The notes under the pieces: model-generated
What the model was told of the DNA's origin: nothing
Databases searched by the model: none
What the model saw: the letters and a program-made list of their open reading frames with translations, nothing else
Assembly (NCBI GenBank): GCA_003184365.1
Contig: NKYR01000022.1
Coordinates: 186,117 to 250,116 of the forward strand
DNA: 64,000 bases
Source: Evernia prunastri
Taxonomy: Eukaryota; Ascomycota; Lecanoromycetes; Lecanorales; Parmeliaceae
Reading direction: 5' to 3'
In this document: piece after piece, positions 12,317 through 23,376 of the stretch
How the letters are laid out: the number at the start of each line of letters is the position of its first letter
Position numbering within the stretch: the first letter of the stretch is position 1
Program-made: the position numbers and the translations under genes

Positions 12317-12889
12317 AGTCTTGGGACACGTTGCATCAGAGAGGGATTGGAAGAATGAATGGAAACTATGCAATGAGGGTACGTGGTCTGTAACCAGCTC
12401 AGACGCTACACTGCCACCACTGCCGATATGCGCGTAAGTCTCATGCGACGCACCGGAAGCAGAGTTCACGGCTCGTAGTCCCACCACGGTTGTTTCAGAA
12501 ACGCTTCATTTCATTGGATGAGCTTCAAAATGTATGAGACCAAGACTGAGTGCGTCGTTGAAAACTTCTCCTGAGAAGGAGCGGAAGTGGGCGCGTTGCG
12601 AATGATGTTATATAGGAGTGAGTATTATTGTGACGAATGGTATAGTTTCCATTATTCTCCATTCATTTGCCCCTCAGAATGACGTGTCTTTAGATGCCTT
12701 CCTTGGGGTCTTCATAGGAAGGGCTTGAGCATGCTGCGTTGTTTCGACCACGGAAGGTGTAGAAATTGTACCCAAGCTTTTTTTGCAAATCTGGTGTATA
12801 TCCTTCTATCGATTCCGCTGCTGCTGTATGATCATCCGATCGTCGCTCTGAGATCATCTCACATGCTTCATCATAGCCAAATCGGAGCG
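12317..12889. other. Intergenic region / possible 5' remnant
   Basis: The minus strand from about 12515 to 12317 is open in the same frame as the membrane protein downstream (it ends SLSDATCPKT before the TGA) and may be its 5' coding part. The remainder shows no gene. Confidence 0.35.
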
Positions 12890-15800
12890 TCACAACTCAA
12901 AGATCTTCTCGACCTCTTCCCAATCGTGGTTGTTCCGCTTCTCCCAGTAATTATCCTGCCCTGCCTTCGCAACCCATACCTCCTCTCCGCTCCCATCGCC
13001 GCCCTCAACCTTTTCAAACCATTTTGGTGTCCAAGAACTGTCATCAGCCTCCAAAACCTTTCTCCTCTTTCTCTGTGCTTCTTCCAATTTGCCCTTTAGC
13101 ACCTCAGCTTCATCGAAGTCTCCATCTTCAGCTGCACGCTGATCTGGTCGAAGTCTGCTATCAGTAGGTGGCAGCTTCCCCTTCTCAATGGGTGTAACCT
13201 CGTTGAGGGATGCAGCAAACGTGGTGAAACCATAGCGCTTTGCGGCATCCGGGGCTAGCTCAGCGACACTCCAGATCGGAGGTTCGTTGGCCCTAGAGCT
13301 GCCATTTTCTGTGACGGTCAGGGAAGAAGTCCACTTCCCCACCAAGCCGAGCGATTGTTCGTCGCCGTATGCATCGTAGGTCTGGACAACGACATCTTCA
13401 CTCCTGCCGGAGAACATGCCCTTAGTCTTGAAAGTAATGACCGCCTTCTCCCCGCTAGCTTCGTTGACAACGGTCATGTTCCCGACGGGCTCAACGTACT
13501 TTTCGCCTGCAATGATGTTGCGGAGAAAGCTCGATCCAGGGGCCCAACTGAATCTGTCGCCAGTTGAATGCAAGACGACACGAGTTTTACCCTCTGTGAT
13601 CAGCTCCGCCGATTTCCCCCAGAACTTCTGTGTAGGTAAAGGAGACTGAGTGAGCGTCCAATGTTCGCTCTCGGCTTGGTAAGCCACGCGCACAGGGCGA
13701 TGGGAGACCTTCTCTGCGAGAAACCGTAACCCGCGATCTTCGCGTACAAGCTCGAAAGTTTCACCAAGCATAGGGTTGAAGGGTTTGCGGATGGCACGTT
13801 CTTTAACGCGTATACTGGAGAGATAAGACACGGCGAAGGCTGTTACGTAGATCAATCGTTCGATACTCGATCTAGGCTTATTCGCAGCATCATCCAGGAG
13901 AGTGGAGTACTCGACAACTTCGGCAAAGCGTTGAAGAGCGGAGATTGGTTCATTTGCAGTGACAGGCATTGATATCGTGGAAAGATCTTTGCCAACATTT
14001 TTGCGCATGAAGGAGACAAGGCTCGGTGGAGTACCCGTAGGAGCGTTTACGACGTTTCTGCGCTTGACCCACTGCGCTGGTAGAGGCGCCAAAGACTTTG
14101 GTTTCGGAGGGAACGCTGGTGTAGCTTTGCCTGATTCTGCGTTGTTTTGGCGTGGGACAGTAGGCTCATCGACATCGCTAGCAGAGGCTGAGTCTTCGTC
14201 AGTCGCGAAGCCACGGTCTGCCTCTTCACCTTCCTCTTCAGTTTCGTGGTGGATATCCAGCAGCTGCGAACTACTTCCTCCGTCCGCATCGAAGAATTCA
14301 TCGTCGCCTTGGGTGTCTATGCTCTGTCGAGAGGCGGTAGGAGGGATCACGGGCGCGCGGCGCTGCTTGTTCTCATCGATGAGTCGGTTAAATTTCGCCA
14401 CAACCGAGTCAAGATCGTGGAGAAGAGATAAACACCTGTCATGCACACTTTCTTCTTCCTGGTGACTCTGTAGAATTTTCCCAAAAGAAGATGTTCTGAT
14501 TGGAGTCGGAGGAGCTGCTCTCCCTGACTGTGTTGATGGCGTTGCCGATACGCTTCGGTACATCCCTGGCATTGGTCTATCGGTAGTTGGCTTGCGTTTC
14601 CAGAACGGTCTTCGGTCCCCCTCTCCGAAATATCCACTAGGTAAGCTCTGCTCGGCGGGGCTTTCACTGTTACTCGACGCTGCAGAGATTGGAGCCGAGT
14701 CTACTCGATTGAGTGCCGGATCGATAGGGGTATGCGTTTGGGTCTGAGGTTGGTACTTGGGATCCGTATCTACGGCTAATGACTTGGCTGCATCCCGCGA
14801 TCCTCTTACCGTGGCCACTAGATCTTCGACCTTCGCCCAATCTCGTTCTTCCTCCGGACTGGTGCGCGCTACTGATGTATTTCCCCCAACTATATCTGTT
14901 CGTATTGCAGAAGCAGGCGTGGTGGGACTTGCGTATGATCTCGCAAGTTCCAAGGCCCGTTTCCATGCGTCGAAGTCCTTTTGGTTGCCGGCCTTGAGGT
15001 GCCATATTTCAGCACCTGAATCGATACTGATCTGTCTGGTCTTGGCATTGGCTCCTATCGCAGCCATCGACAACGGCACTGCCCCTCTCACTGCACGTGT
15101 TCTGCGATTCTGATAGTAAGAGAGAGTAGAGGACGTGTAGTCGAGTGAGAAAAATCTGCGCGCCCAACCCTGGTTCTTTTTGCGACGTTTCTTCTGCAAC
15201 ACTCCAGTGAAGAAGTTTGAGCCCGCATTGATCTCAGTCTCTCCCTGACCTTTGTACTTGGACTCGTCTGCCCCTCGCTGGGTTGCTGAATTGAACGAGC
15301 CAATCTGGGCCCCGGCATCCGAGGGTTCACGCTTCATAGATACTTTCCTAGGGTTTGAGGTGTCTTTCAGGTTCGTCACACTCTCAGCAGAGCCTCCTTG
15401 TATGTGATGCATGTGGTGATTGGACTGTGGGGGAGAACCGGTGGGGTATGTTAACAAGACAAACGTTGCAGACTTGGCGAATGATTTGGCAAAGGTGTTG
15501 TCGAAGACCAGAGCATACATTCCCCCTTCGTTATGGGGAACATCATAAGTCCCTGTCGATACTCTGTTTGCTTCGCATGTTCCATGCCAGGACACTGGCT
15601 TGAGTCCTATACTCTTCAGCTTCTCCGTTGCGGTAGACGACGCGTTCTTTGACGAATGAGACTCTTGAGGCGCATCTTCGGGGCGAAAGCTTGGGGTGGC
15701 CGGCGGCTCGAAGGTGGATGATGGAAGGTTTGGGGTAGGAGCCTGGCCAGAGCCCGGGTGCTTAAAGATGCCGAAATTGATAGATTTCTTGTCCGGCCGA

Positions 15801-15945
15801 ATACTCCAGGAGATTGTATGCTCAGCTTTAACATTGACCCAGCGGACAAGGTATGACTAGGTAAATGGTCAGCAGAAGTAGAATATCTGTCCCAACCACT
15901 CATCCTCACTTTGCTATGTATTTCGAGCTGCTCCATGCCTGCCAT
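12890..15945 (-). CDS. OSH3: Osh3-type oxysterol-binding protein homologue
   Basis: Two exons (15945-15910, 15856-12890) give 1000 residues. Domain order matches yeast Osh3: an N-terminal GOLD-like region (about 1-110, with YLVRWVNVKAEHTISWSI and a later YALVFDNTFAKSFAKS strand block), a PH domain (about 224-325, with GVLQKKRRKKNQGWARRFF and the final helix FDAWKRALELA), an EFFDAD FFAT-like motif near residue 530 for docking to ER VAP proteins, and a C-terminal ORD (about 620-985) with the PFNPMLGETFE signature. The canonical ORP EQVSHHPP is EKVSHRPV here, near residue 732, so one of the two PI4P-contacting histidines is Arg. The family transfers or senses lipids at ER-plasma membrane contacts. 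The first exon encodes only MAGMEQLEIHSK; this start was chosen because its splice opens directly into the GOLD-like strand. Confidence 0.9.
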
Positions 15946-16916
15946 GGTGGCTTCTCTTGCAACACAATGTTTACAATCACATATCAAGGAGAGGTTTGGG
16001 AATATGTCCTAAGTGTCGAGCTGAGTTAAAACATTAATGGTACAAGACGCAGCTAAGGAGAAGAATCTAGATTGTATAAATTGTGCTTAAGTGTAAACAA
16101 GGACCTGCTCACAGCTGATACTGACCCACGCGCCAAGCCCACCGGTCGGTATTTCCAAACTCCGACCGACTTCCTCCGATATGGCCGGCTCCCAGGCTTC
16201 CGGCTCGGCCGGATATGTACCAGGCCCGGGAACGGAAAAGTCTAGGACGTGCCCAACCCCGCCTACCTTAGCTGACAGCCTGTGCAGCTTATCATGTCAA
16301 GCGAGTTCAATTTGCTGCAGATCACTTTCGTACATTTGCAATGCGTAGGTACGGTACGGTACCTAGGAAAGAGATTATTGTCCTATTGATCGGTGTGTCC
16401 CCCAACTCTTAGCCTACCAAAGCCTACCTAGCGAGGACACAACTCCCGGCACAACGAGATTTTAAATCTTCTTATATACGCTGGACACGAAGGCTCAATA
16501 GAGGAGTCGTTAGATATTGAGACCAAAATATCAAAACTAAGCTTGGGACAAGTTGCCTAAAGGCACCCGTAGCGGGAAGATGCGTTTTTTTTCGACTCTG
16601 GGACTAGACAGCGGGAATTTGCTGTACACGGTTCACAAGAGATTTCGGAGGACCATTAGCCACAAGTCTTTTGCGAGATCACCGCTGATATTTCATCGAG
16701 GAAGGGTGCACCTAGTGTTATCTCTTCTTCGCTGGGAAGGACGAGGCCAGGAAGAATCCTTTGGATTCCGTAGGGGCAGATTTTGATTTTGAGCCAGCAG
16801 GATGCTTTGACGGCACTTGGCACATCTGAAGTAGAGTGTCACGAGCTGAAGGCCTTGGCACCAAAGGAGTTTTTCGTGTATAGCTTTTAAAATTTCTATG
16901 TTGAAAGATGGTTATA
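15946..16916. other. Intergenic region upstream of OSH3
   Basis: About 1 kb without a supported gene. It is GC-rich at 16120-16260 and rich in CGG/CCG triplets, then contains ACCTA/GGTAC-type short repeats near 16350-16430. Confidence 0.4.
16143..16168. promoter_or_regulatory. Perfect CGGTCGG/CCGACCG inverted repeat upstream of OSH3
   Basis: CGGTCGG (16143-16149) and its exact reverse complement CCGACCG (16162-16168) are separated by 12 bases, about 200 bp upstream of the OSH3 start. Everted or inverted CGG triplets are typical Zn2Cys6 binding sites. That this one is used is inference. Confidence 0.3.
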
Positions 16917-18009
16917 TCATACTATCCATCTGGCCGGGTTATCCCATGGCAGTCTTCCTTCAAAGACCTCTTTCCCATCTGCACCGCCTCTCCACTCCAA
17001 TAGCTCTATTATGGACTCCTCCTTCACTTTCCCCACCGCCTCCAACGTACGATCCTGCCAGCCTCTCTTCCTCCTCTTTTCCCCCAGCACGCTGCCCACA
17101 CCATACAAATCCCCTTCCCAGATTCCATAGCCCCTTTCCAGTTCACCCTTTTCCAGCTCACCCTTTGGCGTCACATCTTCCGGCGGGTCGATGCCGATAT
17201 ACGTCAGCTTGGGAAGGGGCCAGCGTATAGCACGGCAATGCAGATCGAGGAAGCGAGCGCGTTTAAAGGCATGGGAGATGAGCGTTATGCGTGTCGGATA
17301 ATTGGTAGTGAGAGTGTGGAAGTGGATAATGGAGAAGAGGAGGTTCTGGTAGGAGTCTGTTGCGTGAATTTCTGCTGATATGCGCTCATGATATTGGGTT
17401 GAGAGACGGTATGCGAGGTTCTGAGATCAGAGATTGTCAGGGATGTGAATCCGTACTTCTGGATGTTTCATAACCGTTTGAACAAAGCATAGGAGCCATC
17501 TTCTGAGGATACCAGGATGCAGGATGTAATGCAAGTGGTTACATAACAACTCGAGCTCGGATAGGACGTACTAAGCATGATTCACCCTCACTTAACGGCG
17601 TTCTGTCTTGCTTGGTAGCGCCGCTATCCCTTCTCAGCCAATACTCGAGAAGATCGCTAAGAAACGAATGTCACCCAGAGAATACGAGTAGCGATTCCGG
17701 CAGCTCCTTTAATGCTTTCAACCCAGCTCTGACATGCCGCATGAACGTAGGTGTTTCGCCCTTCTGGAACGGCTCGATCGCCCTGCCAATATGAAGTTGG
17801 TTCAAACGAAACAAATAATTCGGTCAATTTGACTGGCCGCGAGTGTTGGTCATAGGAGTAAGAATGGATGGGAGATATTGCCAAGGGACAGACCACTCAG
17901 ACTCGTCCTCCCCACTTGTAGGTCCGCCAAGCCATATGGCATGACAGCATACTATGATGAGATTGGTAACAAGGACACGCACATCATGGCCGACTTTGGA
18001 ATTGGGCAT
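16917..18009 (-). CDS. DUF218 (YdcF/SanA-like) domain protein
   Basis: This gene is hidden by introns. Exons 18009-17894, 17782-17675, 17623-17572 and 17420-16917 join in phase to 259 residues. The result reads as an uninterrupted DUF218 domain: NLIIVCCHAIWLGG near the N-terminus, AIEPFQKGE, SLLVFSGGATK, then TPLSEGES, a DSYQNLLFSI block, RITLISHAFKRARF and a C-terminal GYGIWEGDLYGVG block. The family is a Rossmann-like fold found from bacteria (SanA/YdcF) to fungi, and its cellular role in fungi is not established. No signal peptide or membrane segment is seen. The first intron uses a less common donor (GTCTGT); the start ATG at 18009 is the nearest in-frame Met before the first strand. No frameshift or stop is needed, so the gene looks intact. 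Confidence 0.8.
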
Positions 18010-18362
18010 GCTGATGACCGACTTAAGACAGGTAAGAAAGCTCCAGGTCGGTTTCCCCCGCACAAGCAGACCTTAGTTACAGATAGGAAGCACGAGTTGA
18101 AGCAAGAAAGGCTCTCTTGATTTAGCTATGATACAAAGAGTACAGGTTTTGGTGAAATAGCTGTCACAATGATCGCAGTTATTAGACCAACAGTAAAAAG
18201 TAGAAGTAAAGAGTTGAAGAAGCCTTGAAGTGAAGGATGCTACCATGCCGCTAATGTGAGTTCCCGGGCCGGAGCTAACGCCAACCGCTATGCAGCGAAA
18301 GTGCTAAAATTGTGCCGGCCGATGTAGGTGTCTGTCTAATAATTGGTAACAAGAGGCTGTGA
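18010..18362. other. Short intergenic region between two minus-strand genes
   Basis: Promoter side of the DUF218 gene and 3' flank of the upstream PNUTS-like gene. No feature is recognised. Confidence 0.4.
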
Positions 18363-21300
18363 TCATTCATGTAGAAAGGTACATTCATCCCCCTTTCGAC
18401 ATTTACCTTCTTGGAAGAATTTGCAAGGAAGGCGAGGTGGACCGTAGTACTAGTGGACGGTTAGTATCAATGGACCAATAAGAGTTGAGAGGACGCACTG
18501 GCTTCTTGCCTTGGCCAGCTTGTCGAGGTCTTTTGCCTTTGCCGTAACCATATTCGCCGTCGTCTTGTTCGTACTGGCGCTTGCGATCATTTTCACCCTG
18601 GTACTGGCTTGGATACGCGTAGCCCTGCCCACTCTGTGGTGCCGGCTGCTGTCCACCTAATCCAGCCAGTATTGCTTGTAAGTTCGCTACCGGGGCTGCT
18701 TGAGGCGCCCCATACTGCTGAGGTTGCGTCATGTTTGCGAGCGCTGCTTGTAGATTGAACGCAGGCGCGGGCTGTTGCACAGGTTGAGCAATCTGCATTT
18801 GGGGAGTTTGTTGCTGGTTGTTGACGTTTGCGAATTGAGCGAATATTGCTTCCAGGCCCGTTGAAGCAGCAGGGGCGACTGGGGGTGGTTGTGGTCGTGG
18901 CTGCGGCGTAGGAGCCTGTTGTTGATTATTCAAAATCCGGAAAAGGGCAGATATATCAGGCGTCTGTGTCTGCCCTCCGACTGCTTGCCGGTTCTGACCT
19001 GCAAGATACTGAACTTCGCGTTCCTAGACTGCAAGTGAGTGCTGTGAATTTCTGGTGTATTCATATCGACATACCTTGGTCGCTTCCATCGGCTCCCCAA
19101 AGCTGGTTTCCATTAAAGTGTCACCAGTGAAGGGTTCTGAGGGTTCTCGAGGTGAAGATGGAATATCCGACGGGGTGGTATAGATGACCATTAAGGTAGA
19201 CAACTCCCGTTGCTCCTGAGCCTTTCGCTCATCGCTTTTTACTTCAACTTTTCCGCCACGATTCGTGTAGTTTCGAGCGAGTTCGCTAGCATCAATCGTG
19301 CTGAAATCCACCTCTGCAATCTAAAGTCAGAATACACATGCAAAGTGGCCTTTGCAACTCACCATTAGGATGGACCCAGTCAGGCAGTACTTCGTCAGGA
19401 GGCTCATAGTCCTCATCCTCATCCATAAGATCAAGATCTCTGTGCATCTTCAACATTTGACCTTCTCCTCTACTATCACCGACATCACGGACTTGGCTGT
19501 CTTCGTGGCCAAGTTCTTCTTCTGGGTCATGCACGAACTCTCGTACTTCCGCTATATGATCATCATCTTTGAAAGACACCCGGAGTTTGCGACGTTGTTC
19601 TTTGCGGAGTCGCTTTTGCTTTTCCTCTGGCGTTTCTGGTTTTCGAATCTCCTCGGATTTCACGGGTGCGGTCTCCGCCTGCTTGTTAAGGTTTGCCATC
19701 GTTGCTGCAAATGAAAAGGTTGGTTTCGGAGGCTCTGTGGCGGACTCAGATTTGATATCGGAACTGGTACGTACCAGGGATTGTTAGAATGTATCTAGGC
19801 AGCAATGCGGATCACGGGATCAACGATTCACGAATTGATCATGGGCTTACCTAGACTTGCCATCTTTCAGCTTTGAAGAAGTACCTGGCTTCTTTGAGGC
19901 CGACTGCAGACTCGAGAAGAAGCCAGAAGGTTTAGCAGTACCAGTATTGACTTTCCCCTTTGTGGAGGATGCATCTGCTGATGGCGTTTTTGTTCCTACC
20001 TTTGCGTCGATTTTTGTTGATGGCTGGCGAGCGTCGGAGCCTGAGGCTGTTTTCGTTGCGATACCCTTATCCCCACCCTTCTTGGCATCGACTGGCCGTG
20101 GGACTTTGATCTCATTGGAGGTATGACTCCGCGCACCATCACCCAGTACCCTTGAGTTTGCATCGTTGGTTTCCTGGCTCTGCGCTGACTTCTCATCGGC
20201 AGTCTTCTGCTTCGAGACATCTGTAGCGTTGTCTAGAACTTTCTGCGCGAACCTCTTCCCTTGGTCGTCTCCTCTCTTGACCAGTCTGGGAAGGACCTTT
20301 TCCACCTTTGTCAATTCCAGGATTGACAGATCGATTGTTGTACATCGCGTCATGAGCTAGTAAGACTCAGCATAATCTTCGGTTGAAATCGATAATGAAA
20401 CAAACCTCCAGAATGTTGGCGATAAAACTTCCAGTATATTCACTGTCCTTAAATCGGTCTGCGAGGAATTGATAGAACACAACTAGAAGCGCAGGGTTTT
20501 CACCCAGTCTATGGAGATGTTAGTCTCCAATTCTTGTAAGGCAATCTATGTATGTATTTGTGACGGCGAAAAATCGCTTAAGCCAGTCTGATATTGAATT
20601 CGACCGTGCGTAGCTATCAAGCTACCACAAGCACCCACGATGATCTCATCTTGCTAGCCATTAACGTACGCAAACCGGTTGAGGATTCTCGCAGTTCGCT
20701 CCAAGTTTTCATGGTCTACTACATAATACCCTAGTGTGGCGCCGGGCGAAAAGCGCTCTCCATACACGACTGATCAGAATCCGGACAGCCAGCTCATGGA
20801 GTTTTACTCGTGAGGCTTTGAAAACACTCGACTGCCCTATCAGGCCGCATTCTGTCGCCAGTCTACATTTGACAACCATTGCAGGTCAAGAGTCACTGGT
20901 CAAGCGGGTGACAGCGAGGATAAGAAAACAATAGGAAACATACGTACTTCTCAATGATGTCCGGATGACCGTGCTTTAGTGTTAGACTGATGCATGATTC
21001 TAAAAGGCGCCGTGATTCGACGACTCGACGCTCATACGTCTTGATGGCGACCTGATCTTTCTTCTCGATCGCTTGCTGCAGAGACGTGGTTTTTCCTTTC
21101 CATTTGTCGCGGATGATTTTGAATATGTTCCAATACTCACCGAGAGCGGTACGTATCACAGTACCCGAAAGACCTACGTTCTTTCTAGCCCATACCGCTT
21201 TAATAACGTCGTACTCAGTTGCTTTACTAGGATCTACCGGGCGGCTCGCGGGAAGCGGCGAAGCTTCCTCCGCCTCCGGTAACTCTTCAGATTCGGAATA

Positions 21301-22483
21301 GTATTCAGATTCATCTTCGGATTCTGATTCCGAAGATGCTGAAGGCGACGCAGACTCGGCTATGGATCCATTACGCGCAATCGCGGAAGCCGCAGGAGCA
21401 CGTGGACCAGACAGCTTTGCCTCTGCGGTCCTTAGCTTTTTCAAAACAGGCTCCCGATCTCGGGGCCAGGGGTCTTTTCCTTTCTCTGAGACTAGTTTTA
21501 GCAATGAGATCTTACGATGCGTTGACAACCGTAAGCACTGACCTAACTCGAGAAGACGCCTGAGCTCTTTCAAAGACTTTCTTCTCTTGAAGCGAGGTAC
21601 AGTAGCTGCAAGATGGCGTCAGAAAATTCGTTCTCATTGTGAGCTAACTACTTGCTTTTTGCTCACCCTTAGTTGTGCTGCGCGGTAGCATGCCACTGCC
21701 CACAAATGTAAAGCCATTAAGGTGCGTCGACTTTGTGGCGGTTGAAAGCTTTTGAGTAGGCCTGATATGCAAACCCTCGAGATAAATGGTAGACGGTGGC
21801 GTCGCGGATGCGAGATTGATCCACTCTTGGTGATTAGGCGCAGTCGTTCCGGTCAGAGATGCTCGCCGTATGGGCATGGTTGAGCCATGCTGTGGGGGCT
21901 GAGTCTACTGGGTGTCAGTCTCGGCCGCTCTGGTTGAGGGTTCTGCAGATAGTTAACATACCTGACGCGGTTCCTCGGCTTTGGTTGGAGGAAACGAAAA
22001 ATTCTGTAGCGCTTGTGGGGATATTGTCTCATTAGGGTGTGGGAACGCTTGGGAGTCCGAGTAATCGTACGGAGAGCTATTGCTCATGGGCAGCTGACCG
22101 TAGGACATAGCACTGTCGAATGGAGAGGTAGAAAATGCATGGCTGGGGGTGGGGTCGAAGCCAGAGTAACTGAAAGATGTGGGGTTCCTCGAGTATATTT
22201 GGTCGTAGTCGCTTGATTGGCCTCCGTAGTTGTGCATAGGAAGTGAAGTGGAAGACTGGTAAGGGTTTTGTTGCCATGGCTGGTTTCCGTGATCGAAGCT
22301 ATTGATTGGTTGTTGCTGTGTAGGAAAGGCTTGAGGATTCCAAGAAGAATCAAATGCAGATTCATTATCGGTATGAACAAAAGAGTTGAATGGATCGCTT
22401 GGGCCGCCATTGAAACCATAGTTTCCTGCTGCTCTTGAGGCATTGTTTCCTCCATAATCTTGGGCCTGCTGTCGTGGATCCAT
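18363..22483 (-). CDS. PNUTS-like nuclear protein: RVxF PP1-docking motif and C-terminal CCCH finger
   Basis: Eleven exons (22483-21962, 21904-21667, 21605-20944, 20862-20808, 20769-20670, 20508-20406, 20356-19851, 19763-19363, 19313-19075, 19023-18499, 18449-18363) join in phase to 1145 residues. Order: Gln/Asn/Tyr-rich N-terminus (1-174), basic segment VPRFKRRKSLKELRRLLELG (about 250), acidic Ser-rich linker, helical block (about 340-590), charged Lys/Ser linker, RVSF at about 790-793 in a KLRVSFKDDD context (a textbook PP1-docking motif), a conserved-looking acidic stretch, Pro/Gln-rich tail, and a CCCH finger in the last 28 residues (C1126, C1134, C1140, H1144; CX7CX5CX3H). This layout resembles PNUTS (S. 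pombe Ppn1), the PP1 regulator in 3'-end processing and termination. That identity is inference; the motifs are directly visible. The 55-nt exon 4 is the weakest element, but its phase is required. Confidence 0.75.
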
Positions 22484-23376
22484 TGCGCTCTTGAACGATA
22501 AAAGGTAAAAGGATTTCAGCCTTAGCGGGGTTTAACTTGTGCAAATTCCGGCACTAATTATGCGGCTATAACCGATCGGGTAAGGCGTTGATGAGATTTT
22601 CGTGAATACTTGTACGGGTGCCTGCTCAGTCGGAAATTTTTGCTTTCAGGATCAGACGGATTTCGGGACCTTTTCTTTCTTGGTGCTTTGCTTTGCTTTG
22701 CTTTGCTTGGCTGTGATGAAACTGGCCGTACGAGTAGCTATGCCGTTGTTATTGGCGTAGACGTAGAGTAGAGTAGAGTAGAATAGAGTAGAGAAGAATA
22801 GCTGAGAAAGTAAAGATTAGGTGCGGATTTGATGAATGTTCGAGCCCGTCAATACTCTGTCACCACGTTCGACACTTCAAATCCTGTACTTTCAGGTACC
22901 ATGGTACTTAACGCCAGTCACAAGAGACCTGCTTGAGAATACCGAAAAGTTTTGGTGGGAAGAAAATCCGCCCCTCAACCAATGTACCTCACCACGTCCA
23001 CCTAACACGACCTTCACCCTACTCCAGAATGCCTGAAGGCGTGTCCAATCAATACTTGACAATGCTTTAACCATTCAACAAGCAATCTATGTCGCTCATC
23101 GATGGAGTTTGAGTGGTGGTAGATGGAGTTGTAATGGAGTTGCGGACGGGAAAAAGATCGCGACGTTGCACATGTTTCATTACATAGAACGCTAGTGTTA
23201 GCCCTGAGCTGCGGTGGTATTTTATTCACGACATCGGAGAATGCTACATATGAGGCCACCTTGACTTTTGACAAACCTCTTACCGTGAGACCGAAGCAAG
23301 CAAGGATGGTCTAAGTCTGTGGAACTTGCTTTTACTATGTGCCTATCTTCCTCGGGATAAATAATTTGCTCCGAGA
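22484..23376. other. Divergent promoter region with pentanucleotide microsatellites
   Basis: Lies between the PNUTS-like gene (minus) and SLY1 (plus). It carries a TTTGC run at about 22685-22707 and an AGAGT run at about 22764-22799, with no gene in between. Confidence 0.55.
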
